A DNA stretch of 64,000 bases from JANSYL01 sp965229695 (lineage in GTDB: Bacteria > Pseudomonadota > Alphaproteobacteria > Rhodobacterales > Rhodobacteraceae), in contig OZ245921.1 in the NCBI GenBank assembly GCA_965229695.1, positions 1,116,001-1,180,000 on the forward strand, given 5' to 3'. Position 1 is the stretch's first letter. Each line of letters opens with the position of its first letter. Both the position numbers and the translations under genes were made by a program. Of the stretch, positions 50,306 through 58,840 are shown one piece after another. Under the pieces are notes generated by a model, which saw only the letters and a program-made list of their open reading frames with translations, made no database searches and was not told where the DNA came from.

Positions 50306-52120
50306 ATGAGCACCGACATCCTTTCCATTCTGGCCCAAAGCCACCCTTATGACAGCCTGTCAGAAGATGAGCGGGCCAAGCTGGCGACCGAAATCAGCAT
50401 GGGTGAGGTTGCGGCGGGTGAGGTGATTTACGAGCTTGGCAAACCGGTCACCGATCTTTGCATTATCGTCACCGGCCAGGTCGAAATCACCGATGCCAGT
50501 GGGGAGCTTTTGTCGATCCTGGGCCCGAAGAATTCCTTTGGTGAACGCGGGCTGACGCGCGACGGCATCGCGCCGGTCACCGCCACAGCCGCAGACGCCA
50601 CGACCTTGCTGAAAGTCCCGGCGGCGACCTTTCATCAACTGGTGAAAGACCACCCCGCTGTCCTGAGGTTTTTCACCCGCACACGCCCGACCGCCGCGCG
50701 CAAGCAAGACATCACGACCATGGCGCTCAGCGATTTGATGACGCCCAATCCGCTGACCTGCCTGCCCAACACGCCGCTGATCGACGCCGCCAAGAAGATG
50801 CGCGAAATCCACGTGTCCTGCATCATCGCAGCCGAAGGAAAATCGGTGCGCGGTATCCTGACCACGGGCGATATCACCTCCCGCGCGGTGGCAGAGGGTC
50901 TGCCGCCCAGCACCCCGGTCAGTCAGATCATGACCGCCGATCCGATCACCCTGGCCCCAACATCCTTGGTCGCCGATGTGCTGCACACGATGGTCGAAAA
51001 GGGCATTACCCATATGCCCGTTGTCGAAGCGGGCGATCTGGTGGGCATCCTGACCCAAACCGACCTGACGCGGTTCCAGGCGACCTCTTCCGCTGCATTG
51101 ATCCAAGATATTGCCTCAGCCAGCGACAGCGCCGTTTTGGCCAAGATTGTCGGCAATATCCCCGAGCTTTTGGTGCAACTGGTCAGCGCACAAAACCCAC
51201 ATCAGGTGGTCACACGGCTGATCACTGATATCGGGGATGCCACAACCCGACGGTTGCTGGCCTTGGCCGAGGAAAAGCTTGGCCCCCCGCCGGTGCCCTA
51301 TCTTTGGTTGGCCTGCGGCAGCCAGGGGCGGCAGGAACAGACCGGCGTCAGCGACCAAGACAATTGTCTGATCCTGGATGACGCCGCGACCGAAGCAGAT
51401 GACGCCTACTTCGCCGCACTGGCCAAATTCGTCTCGGATGGGTTGGACGAAGCGGGGTATTTCTACTGCCCCGGCGATATGATGGCCACCAACCCGCAAT
51501 GGCGACAGCCGCTGCGGGTCTGGCGCGAGTATTTCCGTGGCTGGATCGGCACCCCCAACCCCGAAGCGCAGATGCTGGCCTCGGTCATGTTCGATCTGCG
51601 CCCGATCGGCGGCGAGGAGGCGCTGTTTTCCGACCTGCAAGAGGAAACGCTCAAAGCAGCCGCCTCAAACTCGATTTTCGTGGCCCATATGATCGCCAAT
51701 TCGCTGAAACACGCGCCGCCCCTGGGCATGTTCCGCGGCTTTGCCACCGTGCGTTCGGGCGAACATAAGAACACCATCGACATGAAGATGAACGGTGTTG
51801 TGCCCGTCGTGGATTTGGGCCGCATCTATGCGCTGCAAGGCAAGCTGACCGCCGCAAATACACGCGCGCGATTGCTGGCAGCGATTGACACCCAGACCGT
51901 TTCGCCCGCCGGTGGACGCGATCTGCTGGATGCCTATGACATGATCGCCGAGGCCCGGCTGGAGCACCAAGCCACGCTGATCAAACGCGGTGAGAAGCCA
52001 GATAACTTCATGGCCCCCAGTGATCTGAGCGACTTTGAACGCAGCCATTTGCGCGATGCGTTTGTGGTCATCAAAACCATGCAATCCGCCGCCGGGTCAC
52101 GCGGCGGGTATCTGAACTGA
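50306..52120 (+). CDS. cNMP-binding/CBS-pair/DUF294 nucleotidyltransferase signalling protein
   Basis: 604 residues. Order: cyclic-nucleotide-type domain about 15-125 (GEVIYELGKPVTDLCIIVTGQVEI), two CBS domains about 140-260 (MTPNPLTCLPNTPLIDAAKKM; MTADPITLAPTSLVADVLHTM), DUF294 nucleotidyltransferase about 290-440 with GSQGRQEQT (338-346) and the Asp pair SDQDN (D350, D352), then a DUF294 C-terminal helical domain. The catalytic GS and two Asp match GlnD/GlnE-like transferases, so it may nucleotidylate a protein or small molecule in response to adenine nucleotides. It follows the symporter as in other bacteria with VC_2705-like transporters, suggesting acetate or transport signalling. Confidence 0.88.
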   Translation: MSTDILSILAQSHPYDSLSEDERAKLATEISMGEVAAGEVIYELGKPVTDLCIIVTGQVEITDASGELLSILGPKNSFGERGLTRDGIAPVTATAADATTLLKVPAATFHQLVKDHPAVLRFFTRTRPTAARKQDITTMALSDLMTPNPLTCLPNTPLIDAAKKMREIHVSCIIAAEGKSVRGILTTGDITSRAVAEGLPPSTPVSQIMTADPITLAPTSLVADVLHTMVEKGITHMPVVEAGDLVGILTQTDLTRFQATSSAALIQDIASASDSAVLAKIVGNIPELLVQLVSAQNPHQVVTRLITDIGDATTRRLLALAEEKLGPPPVPYLWLACGSQGRQEQTGVSDQDNCLILDDAATEADDAYFAALAKFVSDGLDEAGYFYCPGDMMATNPQWRQPLRVWREYFRGWIGTPNPEAQMLASVMFDLRPIGGEEALFSDLQEETLKAAASNSIFVAHMIANSLKHAPPLGMFRGFATVRSGEHKNTIDMKMNGVVPVVDLGRIYALQGKLTAANTRARLLAAIDTQTVSPAGGRDLLDAYDMIAEARLEHQATLIKRGEKPDNFMAPSDLSDFERSHLRDAFVVIKTMQSAAGSRGGYLN

Positions 52121-52136
52121 ACGGACGACGCCACAG

Positions 52137-52670
52137 ATGTTTTGGACTCTTCTTGCAGCCTTTGTCGCCGGTGTCGCGGGCGCCGGTGTTGGCCTCGCGC
52201 TCAGGCATCTGACGCGCAAGCGTCTGCCCAAGGGCATTATCCCGATCTGCGCCGGACTTGCGATGATCGTCGCAACGGTGAGCCAGGAATATGGCTGGTA
52301 CCCCAACGTACTGAGAACCATGCCCGAAGACACAATCGTGATCTCAGAGCGGAGACAGCAAGCCTGGTATCAGCCCTGGACCTTCGTGGAACCCTGGGTG
52401 CGTGGCTTCATCAGCTTCTCGCCCGCAGAGACGGTGGAAACTGCCACCGGGTCGGGCATCCTGGTGGTGCAACTGCGCCGTCAAGAACGCTGGCAACCGC
52501 AGATGATCCTGCCCAGCCTGATCGACTGCGATCTTGGTCGGCGGGCCGAAATTCGGACAGATACCGAATTTGCCGATGACGGCGTGCCGGTGAACGCCCC
52601 GTGGATCGACGCGGCAACCGACGACCCAATCTTACAATCCGTCTGTGGTGGGGAGGCCACGGGCAGCTAG
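52137..52670 (+). CDS. Membrane-anchored protein of unknown function
   Basis: 177 residues. Two short hydrophobic segments at the N-terminus (FWTLLAAFVAGVAGAGVGLAL; IIPICAGLAMIVATVSQEYG) and then a soluble domain with VRGFISFSPAETVET and QLRRQERWQPQMILPSLIDCDLGRR, without a family I recognise. The soluble part would be outside the cytoplasm if the first helix starts inside. It sits between the DUF294 and exonuclease-fusion genes (16 and 80 base gaps), which suggests a part in the same system. Similar proteins can be expected in related species. Confidence 0.6.
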   Translation: MFWTLLAAFVAGVAGAGVGLALRHLTRKRLPKGIIPICAGLAMIVATVSQEYGWYPNVLRTMPEDTIVISERRQQAWYQPWTFVEPWVRGFISFSPAETVETATGSGILVVQLRRQERWQPQMILPSLIDCDLGRRAEIRTDTEFADDGVPVNAPWIDAATDDPILQSVCGGEATGS

Positions 52671-52750
52671 CCAACGGCTTTGCTTTGAACGCTGCGCGAC
52701 CGTTTTGAGCAACAGCCAATCCATCCGGGGCAAGGAGGAGGCCCCACGCG

Positions 52751-54757
52751 ATGTTCAGCCATCTTAGTCTGCGCCTGCGCATATTCTTATTCTTTGCCCT
52801 TCTGGCCCTGGGCGGTTCGGCCCTGGTCATCGGCGGCCTCACCTTGGGCTATATGCGCCTGGGCGAAGACCACGCGCTTAGTTCCTTCTTGATCGCAGGC
52901 GTGGTGGCCGTCATCGCCATTGTCGGACTGACAACCTGGATTTGGGTGCTGTTTGATGAAAACGTGGCCCGTCCGGTCGAACGCCTGGCGGCCGAGATGC
53001 GTGCCCGCGCCCATGCCGATGTGGAAGATGGCATTGACCATGGCACGGCGCGCTATCTGGGCGATCTGGCCCCGGCTGCGGCTGCCGTCGCCTCCAACCT
53101 GACCGAAACGCGCAACGCCATGGCCTTGGCCGTCGGGCGCGAAACCGCGCAACTTACCAGCGAAAAGACCCGGCTCGAAACGTTGCTGGCCGAAGTGCCC
53201 GATGGCGTCATGTTCTGCACGCCCGCCCACACCATCGCGCTTTACAACGGCCATAGCCGCGAAATCCTGGGCGAAACCGAGGCGCTAGGCCTGGGTCGGC
53301 CCGTCATGGGCCTGCTGCGCATGGGGCCCATTTTCCAAGCCTATGATCGCCTGGCCGAACGCGACGCGGATGAGGGCACGGATATCCTGGTCACCACACG
53401 GACCGGCGCGCGCCTGCTAGAGGCGCGGATGCGACTATTGCGGTTGGAGGGTCAGGAAACCGATCGGCCAGGCTATGTCCTGACCCTGCGCGATGTGAGC
53501 AGCGATTTGGGTATCCACGCCGAACGCGCGCATTTGTTGAACCAACTGGTGGAAGGTGCCGCCAAGGTCTTACCCGACCTGCCCGACGGCACGTCAAAGA
53601 CCGATTTCCAAGCGCTGTTAGAGGAAACCAGCGCCCGCAAAGCCGCGACCGATACCGCCTGGTGGCCGATGGAAGCGCTGAGCGCCGATGATCTGGGCGC
53701 GGGTTTGGCGGCACGACTGTCGCGCAAAGGGATCGAGATCACCCGATCGCTCAGCGATACCACACTACGATGCGATGGCTTCGCCATCACCCGGATGCTG
53801 GAGCGGCTGGCCTTGGATTGGACCACCGATGGCGCATCCGAGTTGACGCTTAAGTTGGCCTCGGAAGGTGCCGATGAGGTCGTCCTGAGCCTAGAGGCCA
53901 AAGGCGCCGATTTGACCGAGGCCGGGCTGGTAGATTGGCTCACTGCGCCGCTTGCGCCAGGGATGAGCGGGTTTACCGGCGCGGATGTGCTGCTCTGCCA
54001 TGGCAGCGCGGCGCATGTCGAGCCGGCTGGCCCCAAACACGCGGCCATTCGATTTACGCTGCCCCGCGCCAGAGCGCTGGCCCCCGGGCTGGTGCGCACG
54101 GTGATGTATGATTTCGACCTGTTGAACGCGGCCCTGCCCGAGGATTTGGCCGAGGCAGCCCTATCGTCCCTCAGCTTTGTGGTCTTTGACACCGAAACCA
54201 CCGGGCTGAACCCGCAGGTGGATGAGATTTGTCAGATCGCCGCTGTGCGCGTGGTGAATGGCAAACTGATCGACAGTGAGCGGTTCGACCTGCTGGTGAA
54301 CCCCGGCCGTACCATCCCAGCCGCCTCAACCGAGGTGCATCATATCACCAATGAAATGGTGGCCGATGCGCCGGACGTGGCCGAAGCGCTGACCCGGTTT
54401 CATACCTTTGCCGAAGGATGCGTGTTGGTCGCCCATAACGCGCCCTTTGACATGGCCTTTCTCAGACGGCGTGAACGCGAGATCGGCAAGCGGTTTGATC
54501 AGCCGATCCTTGATACCGTCCTGTGCTCGGCCATTCTCTATGGTCAGTCGGCGGAACACACGCTGGATGCACTCTGTGACCGGTTGCGCATCGTGATTCC
54601 TGAGAAGGACAGGCACACCGCCATCGGGGATGCGATTGGCACGGGCGATGCCTTCCGCAAGATGATCCCGATGCTTGAAGGGGTCGATTTGCCTAATCTT
54701 GGGGCACTCATCAAAGCTTTTGATCGCCATGCACGATTAATCGAGCATCTGAATTGA
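52751..54757 (+). CDS. Membrane HAMP-PAS-kinase-like protein fused to a DEDDh 3'-5' exonuclease
   Basis: 668 residues, ribosome site GGAGGAGG. TM1 about 9-33, TM2 about 45-67, HAMP-like helix about 68-120 (ENVARPVERLAAEMRARAHADVEDG), coiled-coil, PAS-like domain about 140-250 (LLAEVPDGVMFCTPAHTIALYNGHSREILG), a degenerate DHp/HATPase-like part about 255-440 that lacks an H-box and G-boxes, and a DnaQ-like exonuclease from about 475: D480 and E482 in FDTETTG, D567 in HNAPFDMAF, H622 and D627 in HTAIGDA. All five DEDDh residues are in place, so nuclease activity is likely. Sensing through HAMP/PAS would thus control a nuclease rather than a kinase. It closes the acetate cluster. Confidence 0.87.
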   Translation: MFSHLSLRLRIFLFFALLALGGSALVIGGLTLGYMRLGEDHALSSFLIAGVVAVIAIVGLTTWIWVLFDENVARPVERLAAEMRARAHADVEDGIDHGTARYLGDLAPAAAAVASNLTETRNAMALAVGRETAQLTSEKTRLETLLAEVPDGVMFCTPAHTIALYNGHSREILGETEALGLGRPVMGLLRMGPIFQAYDRLAERDADEGTDILVTTRTGARLLEARMRLLRLEGQETDRPGYVLTLRDVSSDLGIHAERAHLLNQLVEGAAKVLPDLPDGTSKTDFQALLEETSARKAATDTAWWPMEALSADDLGAGLAARLSRKGIEITRSLSDTTLRCDGFAITRMLERLALDWTTDGASELTLKLASEGADEVVLSLEAKGADLTEAGLVDWLTAPLAPGMSGFTGADVLLCHGSAAHVEPAGPKHAAIRFTLPRARALAPGLVRTVMYDFDLLNAALPEDLAEAALSSLSFVVFDTETTGLNPQVDEICQIAAVRVVNGKLIDSERFDLLVNPGRTIPAASTEVHHITNEMVADAPDVAEALTRFHTFAEGCVLVAHNAPFDMAFLRRREREIGKRFDQPILDTVLCSAILYGQSAEHTLDALCDRLRIVIPEKDRHTAIGDAIGTGDAFRKMIPMLEGVDLPNLGALIKAFDRHARLIEHLN

Positions 54758-54807
54758 CCAGGGCTCTTGCATTAGGTTTGTCTGCGGACACAAGGGGATA
54801 GAAGACC

Positions 54808-55515
54808 ATGGCACGTGTGCCGCTCTATAAAGCTGCCGAAACCGAAATGATCCGCCGCATCCGGTCGGGGGAATGGGAACCGGGGCTGCGTCTGCCGAAC
54901 GAATTTGGCCTGGCGGACGAATTTGGCGTCAGCCAAGGCACCATGCGCCGAGCACTGATCACGCTGGAAGGTATGGGGCTTTTGCACCGAAAGCCGGGCC
55001 GCGGCACGATTGTGGCCGACCCCAGTGCCGCCACGCCAACCACATCCGGCAGCGCGATTGGATTTGATCGCTTGCTCGGCGCCGATGGCCAGCCCGCCGA
55101 TATCGAAACCTTCCGATCCCACGCCACAACCCGTGGCGCAAGCAGCGATGAAACCGCGCTTTTCGGCACGACGCGCTTGTCCAATCTGGAACGCACGCTC
55201 AGGCTCGGCTCCGCCCGGGTTGGTTTAGAAGAAACCGTCCTGCCCGAGGCACTGGCACCGGCTTTGGCCGAGGATGCACCGTTGAGCCTGGCCGATTTGC
55301 TGGCCACCTTGGGCCATTCGGTCGCCCGCATGGATGATCAGCTTAGCGCCTCTGTCACCAGCATGGGCGATTCTGTGGCACTGGCGGTTGATCGGCATAC
55401 CGGGTTGCTGGTTCTGGTGCGCACCGCCTATGCCAAAAACGGCACCCCCTTGGCCCGACAAACCCTGCGCCTGGTCACAGGGGCGGTCGCTTATGGCATC
55501 ACGCTCACGGGCTAA
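54808..55515 (+). CDS. GntR-family regulator, HutC/UTRA type
   Basis: 235 residues. N-terminal winged helix-turn-helix (EMIRRIRSGEWEPGLRLPNEFGLADEFGVSQGTMRRALITLEGMGLLHRKPGRGTIVAD) and a C-terminal UTRA ligand-binding domain (about 80-230). Effector unknown. Target genes could include the exonuclease cluster upstream or itself; there is no divergent operon. It ends at a bidirectional terminator shared with phoX. The start at 54808 follows GGGGATAGAAGACC, a weak ribosome site. Confidence 0.83.
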   Translation: MARVPLYKAAETEMIRRIRSGEWEPGLRLPNEFGLADEFGVSQGTMRRALITLEGMGLLHRKPGRGTIVADPSAATPTTSGSAIGFDRLLGADGQPADIETFRSHATTRGASSDETALFGTTRLSNLERTLRLGSARVGLEETVLPEALAPALAEDAPLSLADLLATLGHSVARMDDQLSASVTSMGDSVALAVDRHTGLLVLVRTAYAKNGTPLARQTLRLVTGAVAYGITLTG

Positions 55516-55555
55516 AAGATCGACACTCCAATTGCGGCCCTTGGGCCGGCAAGCA

Positions 55556-55584
55556 AAAGGCCCCGCGCGATGCACGGGGCCTTT
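55556..55584. terminator. Bidirectional terminator between GntR and phoX
   Basis: AAAGGCCCCG (55556-55565), 9-base loop, CGGGGCCTTT (55575-55584). T-runs are present on both strands (CCTTTCTT forward, CCTTTTGC reverse), suiting the convergent genes. The stem is nearly the same as the rpsA terminator at 58788-58818. Confidence 0.85.
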
Positions 55585-55650
55585 CTTGTGATGTACCCAG
55601 GCAGCGGGGTGCCTTCGGGGGGGAAGACTGCCTGGATACCGGGGATCGAC

Positions 55651-57675
55651 TTAGACCGCGATCGGGCCGCCACCTTCTTTGGTGACCACAACCACCGAGG
55701 GGCGCGGTGGCATACCGGCGGCGAAATCGGGCCAGCGGGTGGCCGGGTCTTCGAAGGTCGAGTTACGCTCGAACCCAGCGAAATCGCTGGTGCCATCAGT
55801 GCCCGGATGCTGCACGGCCAGGAACAGCGTTTGGTCATTGTCGGCGAAGTAGGGGCCACAAAGCTCCCCACCCACAGGGCAGCGGAAGAAGAGCTTGGAA
55901 TGCCCACGTAGCTCACCCTCGGTCTCCAACGAATACAGGCCATCCGATTTGCCGGTGCGGCCCCAGCCCGAACCCTGGTCGGTCGAAATCCAAAGCCGCC
56001 CGGTCGAGTCGAAGGCGCAGTTATCGGGCGAGCCGAACCAGCCATTTTCCGAGGTTTCGGGGTTCCAAACCGCACCAACCTCTTCAATGGTTGGGTCGCC
56101 GCATTGCACCAGAATGTCCCAGGTGCCCGACAGCGCGGTGTGATCCCCACCAGCTTCATTCATTTGCAGGATATGGCCAAAACGGCTTTCGGGGCGCGGG
56201 TTCACGGCGTCGACCTGTTCAGCCGTCCGGCGCGAGTTGTTGGTCAGCATGACCATGACCGCCCCATCGCCGCGCGGCTCGATATCTTCGGGGCGATCCA
56301 TCGGGGTCGCTTCCAAAAGGTCGGCGGCCAAACGGGTGTCGATCATCACATCGGCCTGGCTGCTGAACCCGTTGGCTTCGGTCAACGGACCTTCGCCATA
56401 GACCAGCGGCAACCATTCGTAAGAGCCATCGTCGCTGTATTTGGCGACATAAAGCGTGCCCTCGGACAAAAGCTGCATGTTCGCCGCGCGGTCATCGGAA
56501 ACCGTGCCCGCCGAGACGAACTTATAAACATAGTCAAAGCGGTTATCATCGCCCGAGTAGAGCACCACGCGCCCATCATCGGCCACGGTCGATTCCGCGC
56601 CTTCGTGGCGGAAGCGGCCCAGAGCGGTGTGTTTAACCGGCGTCGAGGTCGGGTCCATCGGGTCAACCTCGACGATCCAGCCAAAGCGGTTGGGCTCATT
56701 CGGCTCCACATCGATGTTGAAACGGTCATGATACTGCCCCCAGGCATACCAACGCCCTGGCGTACCATAACGCTGCATCGAAGCCGCTTCGGCCTGCGCC
56801 GACACATCCGGGTCGCCATCGCCATCCACCACATCGGTCCAGAAGTACCCGTGGAAGTTTTCTTCGGCCATCAGATAGGTGCCCCAGGCAGTCATGCCGC
56901 CGGCGCAATTGTTGATGGTGCCGATGACATCCATGCCAGTCGGGTCGGCGCTGGTCTGCATCCGCGGATGGCCAGCAGCGGGCCCAGAGAAGGTCATATG
57001 GGTGTTCAGCGGGCTGATGCGGCGGTTGTATTGGCTATCCAACACCACCGACCATTTGCCATCGGTGCCTTTCACGATCTCGAAGATCGACCCACCATGG
57101 GCGGCCATTTCGATATCGACGATCTCGGCGGTCATACCTTCGAACCCGGCGCGGTCTTGCCGGCCAAGGCCGGGGAACATCACCTCTTCATTGGTGTATT
57201 CGTGGTTCACACACAGGATGCCACGGCCGTCTTCCAACTCCAGGAAGCCAACATAATCGTTGTTGTAGCCAAAGCGCTGCAACTGGCCTTCGACGGTTTG
57301 GTTCTGCGGGTCGAACTCACCCACGCCGGGGAAGATCGGATCGCCCCAACGGATCAGGATATCCGCAACATAGCCATCGGCGATGTGGTGATTGACATCA
57401 TTGCCCCAAGTCAGCTCATCGAATGCGTAACGGTCGGCGGCATGGCCACCGGCATGAGCCTGACGCGGTGCGGTCATGGCGGTGGTGCCGAACAGCGCGG
57501 TGGTCGCGGCCACAGCAAGCGAGCCGCGCAGCACATCGCGGCGGCCATAGCGGCGGTTGATCACATCGCCGATGGTGTTGCTAAGATTGGGGTTGGTGGG
57601 GATGTCATCAAAGGCCTCAAACGCTTCGGCCTTATTGCCGTGTTCGGGGCTTTGGATAATGTCATTACGCTTCAT
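55651..57675 (-). CDS. phoX: PhoX family phosphatase, Tat-exported
   Basis: 674 residues from ATG 57675 (GGGAGACCC upstream). A Tat signal with the twin Arg at 45-46 (YGRRDVLRGSLAVAA) and likely cleavage after AHA (75) follows an unusual ~40-residue N-region. The mature chain is a beta-propeller of the PhoX (DUF839) type with WGDPIF, LCVNHEYTNEEVMFPG, NNCAGGMTAWGTYLMAEENFHGYFW, YSGDDNRFDYVYKF and FGSPDNCAFDSTGRLWISTDQ. PhoX uses Ca2+ and Fe to release phosphate from esters in the periplasm and is important in marine bacteria under phosphate limitation. No Pho box was identified. Confidence 0.9.
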   Translation of the reverse strand: MKRNDIIQSPEHGNKAEAFEAFDDIPTNPNLSNTIGDVINRRYGRRDVLRGSLAVAATTALFGTTAMTAPRQAHAGGHAADRYAFDELTWGNDVNHHIADGYVADILIRWGDPIFPGVGEFDPQNQTVEGQLQRFGYNNDYVGFLELEDGRGILCVNHEYTNEEVMFPGLGRQDRAGFEGMTAEIVDIEMAAHGGSIFEIVKGTDGKWSVVLDSQYNRRISPLNTHMTFSGPAAGHPRMQTSADPTGMDVIGTINNCAGGMTAWGTYLMAEENFHGYFWTDVVDGDGDPDVSAQAEAASMQRYGTPGRWYAWGQYHDRFNIDVEPNEPNRFGWIVEVDPMDPTSTPVKHTALGRFRHEGAESTVADDGRVVLYSGDDNRFDYVYKFVSAGTVSDDRAANMQLLSEGTLYVAKYSDDGSYEWLPLVYGEGPLTEANGFSSQADVMIDTRLAADLLEATPMDRPEDIEPRGDGAVMVMLTNNSRRTAEQVDAVNPRPESRFGHILQMNEAGGDHTALSGTWDILVQCGDPTIEEVGAVWNPETSENGWFGSPDNCAFDSTGRLWISTDQGSGWGRTGKSDGLYSLETEGELRGHSKLFFRCPVGGELCGPYFADNDQTLFLAVQHPGTDGTSDFAGFERNSTFEDPATRWPDFAAGMPPRPSVVVVTKEGGGPIAV

Positions 57676-57860
57676 CTGGGTCTCCCTGGAAGGAACCGCC
57701 CGGTCATCTTCGCGCGAAGACGGGCGGTTGCATGCGCGGGAGGCTACGCTGGGGTTTGTAACAGCCATGTGGCGCGGGTGGACAACTTGAGAAGTTGTCC
57801 ACAGGTTTTGGAGAAAGCTATCGATGCGATTGGGGGGCGTGTGTGGGTCGTGCCCGGATT

Positions 57861-58706
57861 TCAGTCAGGTACCCATCGGAACACGCCACCCGCTTCCCGA
57901 ACGCGCCCGATGGAGGGCAGTGTGAAATGGCTGCCCAGCACCCGCAAATCCGCCTCGGACGCGCGTTCCAGAAGCTGACGGCGTGACATGACCGCCTGCT
58001 CAGGATCGGAATCGAATTTGAAATGCCAATGCGGGCACGCGCATTGCGCGGTGGAATGCATAGCATCACCGGTGATCAGCGCCTCCCTCCCCGCGCTTTT
58101 GATTAGGATAGATACGTGGCCAGGCGTGTGACCCGGTGTCGGCATCAGGCTAACCGCCTCACCCAATTGGTGACCTGCCTGGACAAATTCGGCCTGCCCC
58201 GCTTCGACCACCGGCAGCACGCTTTCCTGGTAATGGGCAAAATCGCCATCGCGGAACGCCTCATCATCGGCCTCGGGCAGGATGTATCGAGCGTTGGGGA
58301 AGGTCGGCACCCAGCGCCCGTCCAATAGCTGCGTGTTCCAGCCCACATGGTCGACATGTAAATGGGTGCAGAGGACGTAATCGACATCCTCGACCCCAAC
58401 ACCCGCCGCCGCGAGCGCTGTCATGAACCGGGTATCATCCCGTTGATTCCAATCGGGAAAGCTGGCGGTTTTGTGGTTTCCAACACAGCTATCGACCAAG
58501 ATCACATGATGCGGGGTTTTTAGCAAAAACCCCTGCACAGGAAGGATCATGCGTCCGGTCTTGGCGCAAAGCTGACCGGGGGCATGCTCGTCGATGATCT
58601 TGTGCAGATTTGGTTCCGCGTTCGGATAAAGATCCCGCGCCTCACGAAACGGGCCGTTCATCTCAAGAACGCGCCAAACCTCAACATCACCGATTTTGCA
58701 CAGCAT
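57861..58706 (-). CDS. MBL-fold metallo-hydrolase
   Basis: 281 residues from ATG 58706 (GGGAGGCGGG upstream). Zn-binding motif THLHVDHVGWN with H115, H117, D119, H120; further ligands in TPGHTPGHVS, TGDAMH and GSHFTLPS. This pattern fits the lactonase/quinolone-degrader-like branch (AiiA/PqsE neighbours, also glyoxalase II-like enzymes). No signal peptide. Substrate unknown: lactones, esters or organophosphates. It is 185 bases upstream of phoX in the same direction, possibly with its own promoter. Confidence 0.82.
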   Translation of the reverse strand: MLCKIGDVEVWRVLEMNGPFREARDLYPNAEPNLHKIIDEHAPGQLCAKTGRMILPVQGFLLKTPHHVILVDSCVGNHKTASFPDWNQRDDTRFMTALAAAGVGVEDVDYVLCTHLHVDHVGWNTQLLDGRWVPTFPNARYILPEADDEAFRDGDFAHYQESVLPVVEAGQAEFVQAGHQLGEAVSLMPTPGHTPGHVSILIKSAGREALITGDAMHSTAQCACPHWHFKFDSDPEQAVMSRRQLLERASEADLRVLGSHFTLPSIGRVREAGGVFRWVPD

Positions 58707-58787
58707 CGCCCGCCTCCCTCGATTGCCACTACGGTCGTAGCCGAAATCACAACCCCAAATGACACTCAACGGCGCGGGCACTCAACG

Positions 58788-58818
58788 AAAAAGGCCCCAC
58801 CAATTCGGCGGGGCCTTT
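58788..58818 (-). terminator. Terminator of rpsA
   Basis: On the minus strand GGCCCC-type stem: AAAGGCCCC (58790-58798) pairs with GGGGCCTTT (58810-58818), and a T-run (CCTTTTTCG on the minus strand) follows. Lies 22 bases after the rpsA stop. Confidence 0.88.
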
Positions 58819-58840
58819 CTTAGTTCATATCCGACCGGGC

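Noticed and set aside
56104..57978. 624-codon open frame antisense to phoX
   Set aside because: Composition is that of a reverse-strand shadow and the PhoX frame on the other strand is well supported by motifs and a Tat signal.
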